From: Apostichopus japonicus
Taxonomy: Eukaryota > Echinodermata > Holothuroidea > Aspidochirotida > Stichopodidae
Length of the DNA stretch: 64,000 bases
Direction of reading: 5' to 3'
Assembly (NCBI RefSeq): GCF_037975245.1
Contig: NC_092565.1
Span: 16,535,499 to 16,599,498, forward strand
Shown here in pieces: positions 12,600 through 54,479 of the stretch. The notes beneath the pieces were generated by a model. That model saw nothing but the letters and a program-made list of their open reading frames with translations, made no database searches and was not told the DNA's origin. Within the stretch, counting starts at the first letter, position 1; each line of letters opens with the position of its first letter. A program made the position numbers and the translations under genes.

Positions 12600-15085
12600 T
12601 TGACGAGAACTGATCTCACAGAAAAGAAGAAACTTAAGAATTTTAAGAATTTTCAGAGGGAAATGGAGAAATTTCCCGGGGATGCCATATCAGATCTAAA
12701 GTTCCTTTACAAGATACGCATAGCATTCCTAATGACGAATGCCTTTGGCAAAATGAATGGGAAGGTCGAATTATTTTTAGTCATGGGTCTTCTTCTAGCA
12801 GAGGTGTTTTTATGCTCTTTAATCCTACATTAGAAGTGACCATTATCCGTTGTTAGCTTCTGCTAACGGTAGATCCATTATTACCGAGTTAAAAATCTCT
12901 GACAAAATATTCGCCATTGTTTGTTTATACGGTCCCACTTCGGAAGATGCAGACTTCTTTCAAGAAATATTACTGAAACTTAATGATTATTCCAGTGACA
13001 CCCTTATCATTGGCGGTGACTTCAACTCATTTTTAAATTTACATTTAGATAAAACAAGGGGGCATTTCAAGGACTGATTTTAACGCTAGATAAAAATTTC
13101 TGGAGCTAATGTCTACTTACGACTTGATTGACATTTGGAGAGACAGTAATCCGCATAAACGAGATTTCAGTTGGAGGTCAAATATTACTCCGGCTATTTC
13201 CTGTCGACTAGACTTTTTCTCATTTCGCGAAAGGTGGGGTCTTCCATCACTCATTGTTTTTTCTCCCCTGAGTTTACAGTCGGACCACTCAATTTTGAAC
13301 TTCAATTTAACCACGTATTCTGGGGAAAGGGGTCCAGGTGTCTGGAAATTTAACTGCTCCTTCCTAAAGGACAATGAGTATACTCACTTCATCAGCAACA
13401 TTATTCATTCAGCTAATACCACAGACCAGTATCAAAGTCCTGCGTTAAAATGGGACTTTTTAAAGTATCAACTTCGTAAGGTGTTCTTCAAATTATGGTA
13501 AAATAAGAGCTACAGAGCGTAGTAAAAATGAAACTGAGACTATAAAAAAAACATTTCAAACTTAGAGAAATATTATCATAATATGCCATCGCCGGATACT
13601 CTAAAAAATATTAGCAATTAAAAGAATTATACTGAAGCAATTGTTTGACTATAAATAACTAGGTATTATTGTTCTCTCCGGAGAAAGATGGGTAGGGTAA
13701 GGTGAGAAAAATAAAAGTTATTTTTTAAACCTGGAAAGACGCAATAAGTCTGTTAATGTTATTCGTAATTAAAAAACACATACTGGTACCAATATTACCG
13801 ATAAAACTTCAATTCTGCATGAAATGTTTTTATTTTATAATGAATTGTGTTCTAGTCAAGGCCTCACCTCCTTTTTTCGTGGCCTTAAAATCCCTAGGTC
13901 TTTGAATGAGGATGATGCGAACTTATATGACGGCCCCTTAAAAGAGGATTAGTGTAAATCTGCCATTTTATCAATGTGCAATGGTAAAAGCCCGGGTAAT
14001 GAAGGTTATCAGTGAAATTTTACAGTTTTTCTGCCAGATATTGGTAGAATTGTTACTAATTCCCTTAATTTCGCTTTCCAAAAGTCTTCTCTTTCATGTT
14101 AGCAGTCTCGTAGCCTCCTTACTCTTATTCCAAAACGAGAAAAAGATCATATTTGTGTTAAGAATTTTCGTCCCATTTCACTATTAAATACAGACTACAA
14201 AATTAGTTCTAAGGAATTAGCAACGAGAGTTAAGAAATTTCTCAACTCAGTTATTGGTTCTTGTCGAACTGGTTATATTGAAGGTCGCTTTATCGGGGAA
14301 AATGTTCGATGTGTTTTAGATTCTATTGATTATTGTAAAACAAATATAATTCATTTTTTTGTTGTTATTGATTCTGAAGAAAGCTTTTGATAGTTTGAAA
14401 TGGATGTTTTTAAGTTTAAGATTAATGATGATTTTTGTCCATGGGTTGGATCTCTATACTCTGGCTCCTCTGCAACTGTTTGTAATAATGGTTTTGCGTC
14501 TCAGTCGTTTGACATTACTAGAGGGGTTAGACAAAGTTGCCCTTAAAGTTCTTATATTTTCATTTTATGCGTTGAACTGCTGGCTAAGAAAGTTAATACA
14601 AATGCAAATATCAGAGATATTTCGGTTCTCAATCAGGATTCTTCAATATGCCGATGACACTATTTTGTTCCTAGACGGTTCAGATAATGCACTTAGGGAG
14701 ACTGTTTTGCTTTTGAAAGAGTTTGCATCGGCATCAGGACTTAAATCAGCATTTTGCGTTATCTGCTATAGTTTTTCTCATCCTCGCTGATTCCACGATG
14801 CCATAACGACATACATAACTAGCTTATCCATTCAAATCTTACTTCAAATGGTGGCGTAAAAGTCGAACAATATACAACTTTCAACTTTGTTTTTCTCGAA
14901 GATATTTTCCATTGGGATCCAAATAAATCTCGCCCATATTGCAACTACAAGGCAGATGATGTGGACACGCTTAAATGCATTCATTAATGATATTCTTAAT
15001 GCTTGGTCTGATTTTACATTTAAAGAAGTTAATGATAACCTTAAAAGTCAAGTCATCTGGAATAATCATCTAAAGTAAATGACAA
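12600..15085 (+). mobile_element. L1/Tx1-like LINE remnant with endonuclease and reverse transcriptase (copy 1)
   Basis: Frames broken by stops and shifts contain FSHGSSSSRGVFMLFNP (12765-12825), VCLYGPTSEDADFF and IIGGDFNSF (apurinic endonuclease), SCRLDFFSFRERWG and GPGVWKFNCSFLKD (L1/Tx1-type linker), KKAFDSLKWMFLSL, and the RT catalytic box QYADDTILFLDGSDN at about 14645-14690, then SQVIWNNHLK near 15060. Inactive. Its decay pattern is largely shared with the second array copy, so most decay came before the duplication. Confidence 0.85.
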
Positions 15086-17940
15086 GGTAATATTTTATAA
15101 AACATAATTAAATAAAGGAATAAGATGCATAAATGATATAATTGATGAACATTATCACTTTTTTTTTTATCGTTCTCAGACTTCAGAGAAAAGTATTACA
15201 TTAACTGCCCATTGACTGTTTAATGTAGTATTATTAATGCCATCATAGCTAACTGGAGAAGGTCATTGAATCGATTGAGAAGATTTGCCAAATCAAATTT
15301 AAATACCATTTTCATATGAAAAAGGCAACAAGTGAACATGATCTTTGAGATGTGTCAAAAGTTACCAGTCTTTGTGACTATGAATGGTTGCAAGGAATAG
15401 AAGTGAGTTCGGTAGTTTAACGTCATTCAGGCTAACTGGTGCAGGCAGTAGAGCGATGATTGTGATCATAGTTATCAGGGACCAAATTAAATGGTAGTCC
15501 GATCGTCCAAGACGACCAAAATTTATATCCCTTTCTACAACCCTCGTTCTAACCTTGATAGAGCAGTCATTCAGCCACCATGTAGCCCCCCTACAACCCC
15601 TTATTAACCTTGGAAGTGCAGGAATACAGCCACCCCATGTACAGTAGCCACACCGGCTATCCTTGGGAATGCAGTGCTACCACAACTCACCCACCTAATC
15701 CGCTCCTTATCGTGAAACCCAGAAAACCGAGCGAAGAACGTCGTTTCTGTAGCGTCCTATAACTCGAACGCAATGCATGTTAAACAGACAGCCCTCGTTA
15801 ATATAAGTTCGTGAACTGAAATTGCGCCACCTCTTCAGTACACTTGGCTTACAGAGCGAATTGACCCAGTATTGAACCCTATTACATATATGTCATAGCA
15901 TGTATACCCTAATACAAATAAATAATAGTGGCGCTCGTCCGTTTTGTTATCACCGAAATCTTCCCCCTCCTCCAGCAAAAAGGACGTAAAAACCGTCTTC
16001 AGTATTACTTTTTGCAAATAAAGGTATGTGTCCAAGGAATTGCTAAAATATTTGAACACGCTCATACTGTAGACTGTCACAAACAAGTCTACTGTGTCTA
16101 CAAGGGTCCACAAGGGTCTACAAGGGTCGACTATGTAGGTAACAAACCCAATTAGAAAACGTTTAGATTATTTAGGTCCAACTTCTTCTTGACCGATCTG
16201 AACTATCAATCTCGTTTAGGATTAATTGATCGGACTAAGCAACACTTTTAGATTTTTCATCAAAGTAACTTTAACGTTAGTGTGCAACTAAAGAATTCGA
16301 TTAATCCCTCGATGATACATTCGTCGCCCAAAAACTTATTCTGAGCCGCCTTCATCAACTTGCTTGTACCATCGGTTACAGCACCGAAATCTTTCTGAGG
16401 GAATCTCTCAGATAATGTAATGGTCACGGCGTTTGTCATTTTAAATAAATCTGTTATCAGTAATGCGTTTGGTAAGTGCCATGCTATATATTTCTAATCT
16501 GACTAGTGTGTTAAAGTAATTGTATTTCTTTAACACTATACAGGTACGTGTTAGTTTAACAGTTGAATTTTATTCTTGGTGTAAAATTAGGTCTACCAAC
16601 AGTTCAGTACAACGACATTAGCATACAACTAACAAAAATAAAAAATTAAAAAAATCATTGGATGAACAGGGAGATGTAAAAAGCAGATATGAAGGCTTGA
16701 ATAGTATTGGACAAAAAAAATCCCCAATTTTTAATTGATTATTCCCCCAAATATCTAAGCTCAGTATCAACGCCAAAGAAAACCCATAAGTATCATATGA
16801 TAGAAGGTTCCACGGAATGTTTATGAATAGTTTAACTAAAGCAAACTTGGGTGAATTAATTAAATTGTCAAATTTAGTAAACGGAAGTAGTCTCCAACGA
16901 ATGGAATTTCCTTTACGATAGTGAGAATTTGAAAATTAGAAAGTTTGAGAAGAGAATTCGTGTTTGTTATATAAATATCATTAATTAACTGATCTCGACA
17001 ACTTTTGTTATTAGTCATTTACCATATCATTTTGTGTACTACTTTTGCTTTAATGTAAAGTGTTAATACAGAGGTCCAGACATTTTCCTTATTTCTTTCT
17101 TCCTTTCCTGCATGGAAGTGTGTTCTGCTTTGTTTCCCTAAGCAATTATATCTGTATATTGCATATTGGCAACAACAAATAAATGAAATGAAATACAAAA
17201 CTATGGACTAAGACTAAGACTCTCGGTGGAAAGCACGTTTCTTGTTCTATAATGATGTGGCTTGCTTCTAAATTTGTCTCTTAAATAAAAACGTTTAGTT
17301 CATTTTCCAATTGACAAAAATATACGGCAGTTTAAAAGTGCCATCGAAGAATAAAATATGTAACCTTAATTAGTTACCATTTTGCAGAAATATTTTATAG
17401 TGACGATATGTAAAAAGTGGCTATTTCATCAGTATTTAGAAAATTTGTTAAGTCGAAAGATTGTAAAATATCAACAACTAAGCATTTTGCAGAAAATTGT
17501 TGAAACGACGAGATAAACCTTCATAAACTGTTATTTCAACCATTTAATTTTGGAACAATTTTGAATATGCCGACGTGGAAAGGTGTCAACATTTGAACAT
17601 TTTCCAGAATATTGGTGATATTACGAGATGTCATAAATTGTTAATTCAACATTTTGCAGAAAATCGTTAGTGTAAAGAAATTCTTATCTTGATGGCACGT
17701 AAAAGCTGCAACAAAGTATAACAGAGTGCAAAATAGTATAAACAGGAAGTTAGCAATTGATAAAAATTGAAATAAAACTCCCATATAGGCTTGGAACTCC
17801 TGAACAAGTACGATGAATAAGAGAAAAGGGCAATGGATTGTATTTATTTTCAAAATTCAATACAAAGCAGTGTGGTAAAGTAGTAACGGGATAATTGTAA
17901 ATTTGGCAAGATATTCATCCACTTGCATCTAGTATGAAGC
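15086..17940. other. Intergenic spacer after receptor gene 1
   Basis: Apart from the 59-codon minus ORF (16260-16439) nothing is recognised. A triplicated CTACAAGGGTC word stands near 16098-16130. The stretch 16600-17195 ends in CAACAAATAAATGAAATG, which looks like the tail of an old retroelement. It is nearly identical to 54480-57304. Confidence 0.5.
16260..16439 (-). CDS. Conserved 59-codon ORF (copy 1), downstream of receptor gene 1
   Basis: A minus-strand ORF from ATG at 16439 to TGA, reading MTNAVTITLSERFPQKDFGA, then VTDGTSKLMKAAQNKFLGDE. A possible splice acceptor (GATAACAG) lies just before the ATG. The other array copy (55629-55808) keeps it intact with a single visible difference (Ser to Ala). 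Product unknown; it could be an old exon or transposon piece. Confidence 0.3.
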   Translation of the reverse strand: MTNAVTITLSERFPQKDFGAVTDGTSKLMKAAQNKFLGDECIIEGLIEFFSCTLTLKLL

Positions 17941-18262
17941 TTACACACATAATCTATTTGGTCTTGCCAGGATAGGTTCATACCTATCCTGGTGCTGACG
18001 GTCTTACATATATAATCTATTTGGTCTTGCCAGGATAGGTATGAACCTATCCTGGTGCAGACGGTGTTACACACATAATCTATTTGGTCTTGCCAGGATA
18101 GGTTCATGTCTATACTGGTGCTGACGGTCTTACAGACATAATCTATTTGGTCTTGCCAGGATAGGTTCATATCTATCCTGGTGCTTAGGATATTACACAC
18201 ATCATCTATTTGGTCTTGACAGGATAGGTTCATATCTATCCTGAAACTGACGGTGTTACACA
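17941..18262. repeat. 63-bp hairpin minisatellite, block 1 (about 5 units)
   Basis: Units of about 63 bp with core ATCTATTTGGTCTTG, then the inverted repeat CCAGGATAG...CTATCCTGG, then a GACGGTGTTACACACAT-type spacer. Interrupted by a SINE at 18273, with degenerate units resuming to about 18590. Confidence 0.95.
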
Positions 18263-18272
18263 CATCATAATC

Positions 18273-18510
18273 AGGGAGTGTTAGCTCAGTGGTTAACGTC
18301 GGTGCCTTTCAATAATAAGGTCCCGAGTTCGAGTCACTTCAAGATTAATGTATGTCGTCCAGTTACAGAGTTGTTTACAATTCATAATCATGGACGTCAA
18401 AATATGAATCTAAGAGACTGACTTCGGTCAGCTTGCGGCTTTGATAAGCCAATGATGGCGGCTTCGCGAGTTCCTGCTTGCAGGAGGATCTAAAAACACA
18501 AAATACGAAT
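18273..18510 (+). mobile_element. tRNA-derived SINE
   Basis: Starts with a tRNA-like head: A box TAGCTCAGTGG (18282-18292) and B box GTTCGAGTC (18327-18335), then a non-tRNA body and an A-rich end. The A/B box pair is the internal pol III promoter. A reverse, 5'-truncated relative sharing the body lies at 35642-35834. Copy 2 of the array lacks it. Confidence 0.85.
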
Positions 18511-18740
18511 ACAAAATCTATGTAATCTGGCCAGGACTGGTTCATATATATCCTATTGCTGTCTTACATACGTAATCTATTTAGTCGTCAGTTGCGAAAT
18601 GTTGAATAATTTAACCCGACCGTGCACCACCATACAAATTGCAAGAATCAACTGTGACAAAGCTTGTATAAATTAATTAGTTCCTCTTTTTTGTATTGTG
18701 TTTATAATCACGCTACCACAGACACCGTTGGAAAGAAGCA

Positions 18741-18748
18741 TATAAATA
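18741..18748 (+). promoter_or_regulatory. Candidate TATA box for receptor gene 2
   Basis: TATAAATA lies 74 bp before the ATG of the signal exon, suggesting transcription start near 18770 and a short 5' leader. The motif and its spacing are kept in the second unit although nearby bases differ. Confidence 0.45.
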
Positions 18749-18814
18749 AGAACGGTAGAACCGATTTTTGTCACACGACAAGTCCCTCCGTGCACACGAA
18801 TTGGCGGTTTAGTG

Positions 18815-48689
<29,875 letters not shown>

Positions 48690-49119
48690 TATCAGCACCA
48701 GTGTACAATATATCCCTTGGAGTTATCCCTATCTACAAAGGTTCTGTCTTGCGATAAGCAGTTGAGAGTGGCACTTGGACTCCGATCTGTTGCATTTCAT
48801 TAGAAACGGTTGAAGTTGCGGCGTCGTTGATATAGCCAGTTGTGTAAAAAGCATACAGTAAATATCGCATATGGGAGACTAATGCTGGTTACATGCTGTT
48901 GACATAAAAACCTAAATGAGATATATGCCACACCGTTCAGCCATTTCCTCATCCCCAATTTTGTAAACTTTTCATTACACTGCAATAACATTGCAACATG
49001 GTATACGTCAGTGCACAGACCATGCCTATGTGTTTGGATCAGACAAAATTTACGTCCTGTAAATATGTATTATTAATATGATTATTATTATTATTTGTTA
49101 TTATTATTATTATTATTAC

Positions 49120-51439
49120 TAACACTTATTCAGAATGCCATTTTGCACCGCTTCAGAGGCAAATGTGAAGTATTTTAAATTTAGGTTTATTCATGATCGT
49201 ACTTTAGGAACGTACAGACTGCTTAATTTAATGTGGAAAGTTGATAGCCCTCTTTGCACTTTCAGTCATATTCATACTGAGACCATAGAACACTCTTCTG
49301 GTCCTGTCATGTCACTTCTAGTTTTCTTTTAGACTGTGAGCAAAAGTATTTTGGGTGGCAGTTTATATTTTCGAAAAGAGACATTTCTTTGGTCGAAGTC
49401 ACGTTAGTTATAATCCTATTAATTTCTTTATACTGTATAGTTAATTCTTCAACTTATTTTTAAATTTACATTTAGATAAACAAGGGGGAATTTCAAGGAC
49501 TGATTTTAACGCTAGATTAAAATGTCTGGAGCTAATGTCTACTAACGACTTGATTGACATTTGGAGAGACAGTAATCCGCATAAACGAGATTTCAGTTGG
49601 AGGTCAAATATTACTCCGGCTATTTCCTGTCGACTAGACTTTTTCTCATTTCGCGAAAGGTGGGGTCTTCCATCACTCATTGTTTTTTCTCTCCTTAGTT
49701 TACAGTCGGACCACTCAATTGTGAACTTGAAGTTAACCACGTATTCTGGGGAAAGGGGTCCAGGTGTCTGGAAATTTAACTGCTCCTTCCTAAAGGACAA
49801 TGAGTATACTCACTTCATCAGCAACATTATTCATTCAGCTAATACCACAGACCAGTATCAAAGTCTTGCGTTGAAATGGGACTTTAAAAAGTATCAACTT
49901 CGTAAGGTGTCCCCAAATTATGGTAAAATAAGAGCTACAGAGCGTAGTAAAAATGAAACTGAGACTATAGAAAAAAAACATTTCAAACTTAGAGAAATAT
50001 TATCATAATATGCCATCGCCGGATACTTTAAAAAATATTAGCAATTAAAAGAATTATACTGAAGCAATTGTTTGACTATAAATAACTAGGTATTATTGTT
50101 CTCTCCGGAGCAAGATGGTTAGGGCAAGGTGAGAAAAATACAAGTTATTTTTTAAACCTGGAAAGACGTTATAAGTCTGTTAATGTTATTCGTAATTAAA
50201 AAACACATACTGGTACCAATATTACCGATAAAACTTGAATTCTTCATGAAATGTTTTTATTTTATAATGAATTGTGTTCTAGTCAAGGCCTCACCTCCTT
50301 TTTTCGTGGCTTTAAAATCCCTAGGTCTTTGAATGAGGATGATGCGAACTTATATGACGGCCCCTTAAAAGAGGATTAGTGTAAATCTGCCATTTTTTCA
50401 ATGTGCAATGGTAAAAGCTCGGGTAATGAAAGTTATCAGTGAAATTTTACAGTTTTTCTGCCAGATATTGGTAGAAATGTTACTAATTCCTTTAATTTCG
50501 CTTTCCAAAAGTCTTCTCTTTCATGTTAGCAGTCTCGTAGCCTCCTTACTCTTATTCCAAAACGAGAAAAAGATCATATTTGTGTTAAGAATTTTCGTCC
50601 CATTTCACTATTAAATACAGACTACAAAATTAGTTCTAAGGCATTAGCAACGAGAGTTAAGAAATTTCTCAACTCAGTTATTGGTTCTAGTCGAACTGGT
50701 TATATTGAAGGTCGCTTTATCGTGGAAAATGTTCGATGTGTTTTAGATTCTATTGATTATTGTAAAACAAATATAATTCATTTTTTTTTGTTTCTGAAGA
50801 AAGCTTTTGATAGTTTGAAATGGATGTTTTTAAGTTTAAGATTAATGATGATTTTTGTCCATGGGTTGGAACTCAATACTCTGGCTCCTCTGCAACTGTT
50901 TGTAATAATGGTTTTGCGTCTCAGTCGTTTATTATTATTATTAACCTTTAAAAGGGTGACTCGGTTAGCCGAAGCTAATCTTCCCCGAGTCCCTAAATTT
51001 GACAATTTGACATTACTAGAGGGGTTAGACAAAGTTGCCCTTAAAGTTCTTATATTTTCATTTTATGCGTTGAACTGCTGGCGCAAGAAAGTTAATACAA
51101 ATGCAAATATCAGAGATATTTCGGTTCTCAATCAGGATTCTTCAATATGCCGATGACACTATTTTGTTCCTAGACGGTTCAGATAATGCACTTAGGGAGA
51201 CTGTTTTGCTTTTGAAAGAGTTTGCATCGGCATCATGACTTAAATCAGCATTTTGCGTCATCTGCTATGGTTTTTCCCATCCTCGCTGATTCCACGATGC
51301 CATAACGACATACATAACTAGCTTATCTATTCAAATCTTACTTCAAATGGTGGCGTAAAAGTCGAACAATATACAACTTTCAACTTTGTTTTTCTCGAAG
51401 ATATTTTCCATTGGGATCCAAATAAATCTCGCCCATATT
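49120..51439 (+). mobile_element. L1/Tx1-like LINE remnants (copy 2), with deletion and tail insertion
   Basis: Matches 11650-11970 joined directly, near 49440, to 13022-14939. About 1.05 kb of copy 1 (end of the first LINE piece and start of the endonuclease) is missing here. Because the endonuclease is continuous in copy 1, this is a deletion in copy 2. A ~75-bp insertion sits at 50930-51004. The element then stops at 51439 where a 2.9 kb insertion begins, and resumes at 54336. Confidence 0.8.
50930..51004 (-). mobile_element. Short LINE/SINE 3' tail insertion
   Basis: Absent from copy 1, where CAGTCGTTTGACATT is continuous. The minus-strand sequence carries the GGGGAAGATTAGCTTCGG...GAGTCACCC style tail followed by TTAATAATAATAAT, and resembles the LINE 3' end at 19150-19250 and 63140-63235. 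It fits a severely 5'-truncated insertion. Confidence 0.5.
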
Positions 51440-52100
51440 ATGAAAATTGAAAAGCTACGAACGCAGTGGCGTAGCTACGGGGGGCCTGGGGGGGGGGGGC
51501 CGGGGCCCCCATGAAATCGGCTGGCCCCCCCACTGGCCCCCCCACTGGGAATGGGGTAAAAAAAATTGTAAAAAAAAAAAACAACTCATCAGTGGGATTC
51601 ACTAATATTTTTTGTTCAATAATTTGGGAAATAGAGTTACACAATTTTCTCGTCTGCATCTGGCAGAATAAGAATAATATAATATTTGTAGTAATCATGA
51701 GAATGGTCATACAGTATGGCATGGCAATGGTCGATGCGACGGTTGCGACCATACACCGAACCTTGTGCATGTGCTGCGCGATATCGATATCTACCAATAC
51801 ATGTTATCGGTCATGGATTGGCACAAAAACCCAGATTCTGATGACAGCTGCCTCAAGAAACCCAATAAATGGCATAATTAGCACTGAGCCACCAATGTGG
51901 ACCATTACCGAAACATCGATGCGTGTTAGTCTTCCATCCCCTTCCTTTAATGCTATTTAAGTCCACATGTGGGCATTTCCTGCAAACCTACCGGTAGCCC
52001 ACAGGGGTTTGAGTTGGGAAAAGGCCTTGACACCTTGAAACAACAAATGATGCCAACCATAGGCGTACGAGGCGGGGGTGCAGGGGGGCAGACTGCCCCC

Positions 52101-52104
<4 letters not shown>

Positions 52105-52146
<42 letters not shown>
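52105..52146. repeat. (TA)n microsatellite
   Basis: Alternating TA tract within the middle hAT-like element. Confidence 0.9.
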
Positions 52147-52332
52147 AATATGCAGTAGCTTGCCCGAATATTTTTCAAATTTTTGCCCGACAATTCCATG
52201 ATTTTCTTTATTTAGCATCATGATGCCCGAATATTTCCGTGTAACACCACTGTAAGCGCAGTTCATCTGGGCTACCACGCTTTTTGCACGATCAATTTTT
52301 TTTCTTCTAACTAGTCAATTGTATACCTGGAC

Positions 52333-52990
52333 CAAGGGCGGCGGAACCGGGGGGAAAAAGGGGGCACGTGCCCCTCCCCCACTTTTCCTCAGGTTAGAAA
52401 TGTGCCTTTTTTCTACATAAAAATTGAGGTGCCTCAAGTTAGCAAGAGGCCAGGGAACCAGATTGAACACTCGGGAAGGGCCGTTTCCGGCCATCTGAGG
52501 GGTTTGTAAAACCAAAAATTTTCTAAAAGTACGCTCCGCGCCAACCGATGGTGGCGCTCCGCTCAGATAGCAGTGCATACAACTTTGCAAATCCTGGCTA
52601 AGCCCGTGACTTTTAACGAATTTCTGTGAGCCAAACTCAAAGCATTTTCGAATGGAAAAAATTTGTTAAGATATTAAAAAGAAAAAAACTCTAATTCGGA
52701 AGATTCCTACATTAGCAACTAGCATGATTTCACCTCATTTTGTCTCAAAAGAAAACTTGTTCCTTGTTTCCCAATTTGCGCATTGGATATTGCAGTGCTA
52801 GTATGCATATTTTCCTTGAGGGAGGGGGGGGGGGGACGTTGATGGAGTGATGTGTATACACAAATAAGATAATACAATAAGAGTTATAAAGGGTACTGAA
52901 TATGACGCTGCATCATTCCAATCGAATTTCTGCAAAGTGCCCTTTGATGTCGGTGCCCCCCCCAGATTAAAAGTGCTTCCGCCGTCCTTG
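52333..52990. mobile_element. hAT-like DNA element, inner shell
   Basis: Ends are CAAGGGCGGCGGAACCG and CTTCCGCCGTCCTTG (inverted). Flanks ACCTGGAC (52325-52332) and ACCTGGAT (52991-52998) form an 8-bp duplication with one change. It contains its own copy of the conserved 100-bp block (52471-52571). Confidence 0.75.
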
Positions 52991-53856
52991 ACCTGGATAT
53001 CCCCGACATGAGTGTATAAAAGAAACATTTTCTTTTTCATGGATGGTGGGGGGGGGGGGGGGAGTGTATACAAGCCTAGAAGTACAGGTTTATCATATTC
53101 TTTGTTATATTTTATACTTTTTTGTGAGACAAATTGCAGTCTCACCCGACACAGCGACAGTATCCCGCCTACGTGTCGTTGAACAATGTTTTTCTGGAGG
53201 TAGCTGAGTACTCTATTAAAATAATAAATAAGGTAACTAAATATAGCAGCTTAAAAAATATACTGTCCCATTTTTCCCCTTCAAAGTGATGATACCATTT
53301 TTTCTTCTTCTAATTTACCAAATTTTTGGGGAACTGTAAATTTCTAAAACGTGAGATTATAAAATAAAGAATGTTTAGATGCAACTTGCAAGGCCTCAGA
53401 AGTGCCGTTTCCGGCAATCTGAGAGGCATTGTGTGCCAAAAATTTTCTTTTTCGCTACGCGCCAACCGATGGTGGCGCTCCGCTTAGATAGTGTCACGGG
53501 AACTTTCGGGCACAAAAATCTCTGCCCCCCAAAACTGAAATGGTCCCGTACGCCTTTGATGTCAACTTCACTCAAGTTAAAAGTCTGGCTGAGTTGGCAA
53601 GGCCAATCAGCATGAAAGAGAAAATTTTTTTTTTGCATTTCTGTCACCAAAGTTGCACATCTTTTTGGTTGCTATTTTGCCTCACAGGTGCCATCTCCTG
53701 CGATCTGGGGTGTGCTGAAATCTCAAATTTTCTCTGTACGCTCCGCGCCAATCAAGGTGGCGCTCCGCTCAGATAGTAACCTCCGGCCCCCCACAAGAAA
53801 GAACAGCCCCCCATGGCCCCCACTCAAAAAATCCTAGCTACGCCACTGTACGAACG

Positions 53857-54335
53857 TCATTGGCCAATACGTAATACAACACCATGCTTCATTTGTATAG
53901 ATTGTCCAGCTCGCTGGTTGTACCAAGTTACCAACTCGACGTTTTGAATCCATATTTAGGAACGGCTCATAACTATACCTGCATCTCTGATTGTTTGAAT
54001 TGGTTGAAAGTGAGCTAGGGGAACTGTATGCGATTAATATTAAATGTGTAATTTGTCGGAGGACACTTTTCTCATTATCTGCAAATGTCCTTAAGTACTC
54101 GCCGGCAGCTTCATTTGGTCCAGGAAAGCAGACAAAATTAAGCACACTACACTAATAAGCTCTATATCAGATGGGAGGGGGGGGGGGGGGGTTAATATGC
54201 AACCCATATTAAAGGTTTTATAAATGGTTTGAAATGCACTTGGGTTGAACGATATACTGTTGTAAATGTTGCTTTTTTGGTAAATTTACTTCAATTATTA
54301 TCTTAAAGAGCAGGGGGGCTAATTTAATTTGTGAT
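53857..54335. other. Unassigned part of the copy-2 insertion
   Basis: Together with 51440-51463 this is foreign to copy 1 and was the target of the outer hAT-like element. The minus strand has an open stretch (54145 to 53857) with coding-like words such as FPGPNEAAGEYLRTFADNEK, but no family is recognised. A G-run stands at 54174-54191. Confidence 0.4.
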
Positions 54336-54476
54336 TGCAACTACAAGGCAGATGATGTGGACACTCATAAATGCATTCATTAATGATATTCTTAATGCTT
54401 GGTATGATTTTGCATTTAAAGAAGTTAATGATAACTTTAAAAGTCAAGTCATCTGGAATAATCATCTAAAGTAAAT
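54336..54476 (+). mobile_element. L1/Tx1-like LINE remnant, continuation after insertion (copy 2)
   Basis: Corresponds to 14940-15080 of copy 1, including the SQVIWNNHLK segment. It was separated from the rest of the LINE by the 51440-54335 insertion. Confidence 0.7.
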
Positions 54477-54479
54477 GAC

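Larger units (their letters stand above)
52058..53558. mobile_element. hAT-like DNA element, middle shell
   Basis: Ends are CATAGGCGTACGAGG and CCCGTACGCCTTTG (inverted). Flanks are ATGCCAAC at 52050-52057 and ATGTCAAC at 53559-53566, an 8-bp duplication with one change. Inserted in the outer element and itself split by the element at 52333. Confidence 0.75.
51464..53848. mobile_element. hAT-like DNA element, outer shell of a nested set
   Basis: Starts CAGTGGCGTAGCTACGGG and ends CTAGCTACGCCACTG, giving inverted termini of about 14 bp with one difference. Both sides carry the exact 8-bp target duplication TACGAACG (51456-51463 and 53849-53856), diagnostic of hAT-type insertion. No transposase ORF seen. 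It contains a second element at 52058-53558. Present only in copy 2, so it entered after the array duplicated or within sequence that did. Confidence 0.85.

Noticed and set aside
15835-16155. Overlapping ORFs on both strands kept in both array copies
   Set aside because: Conservation reflects the recent duplication of the whole region. No splice sites or family motifs support either frame.
18273-18350. Functional tRNA gene
   Set aside because: A and B boxes are present but the acceptor stem and 3' half do not complete a tRNA; the sequence continues into a SINE body shared with 35642-35834.
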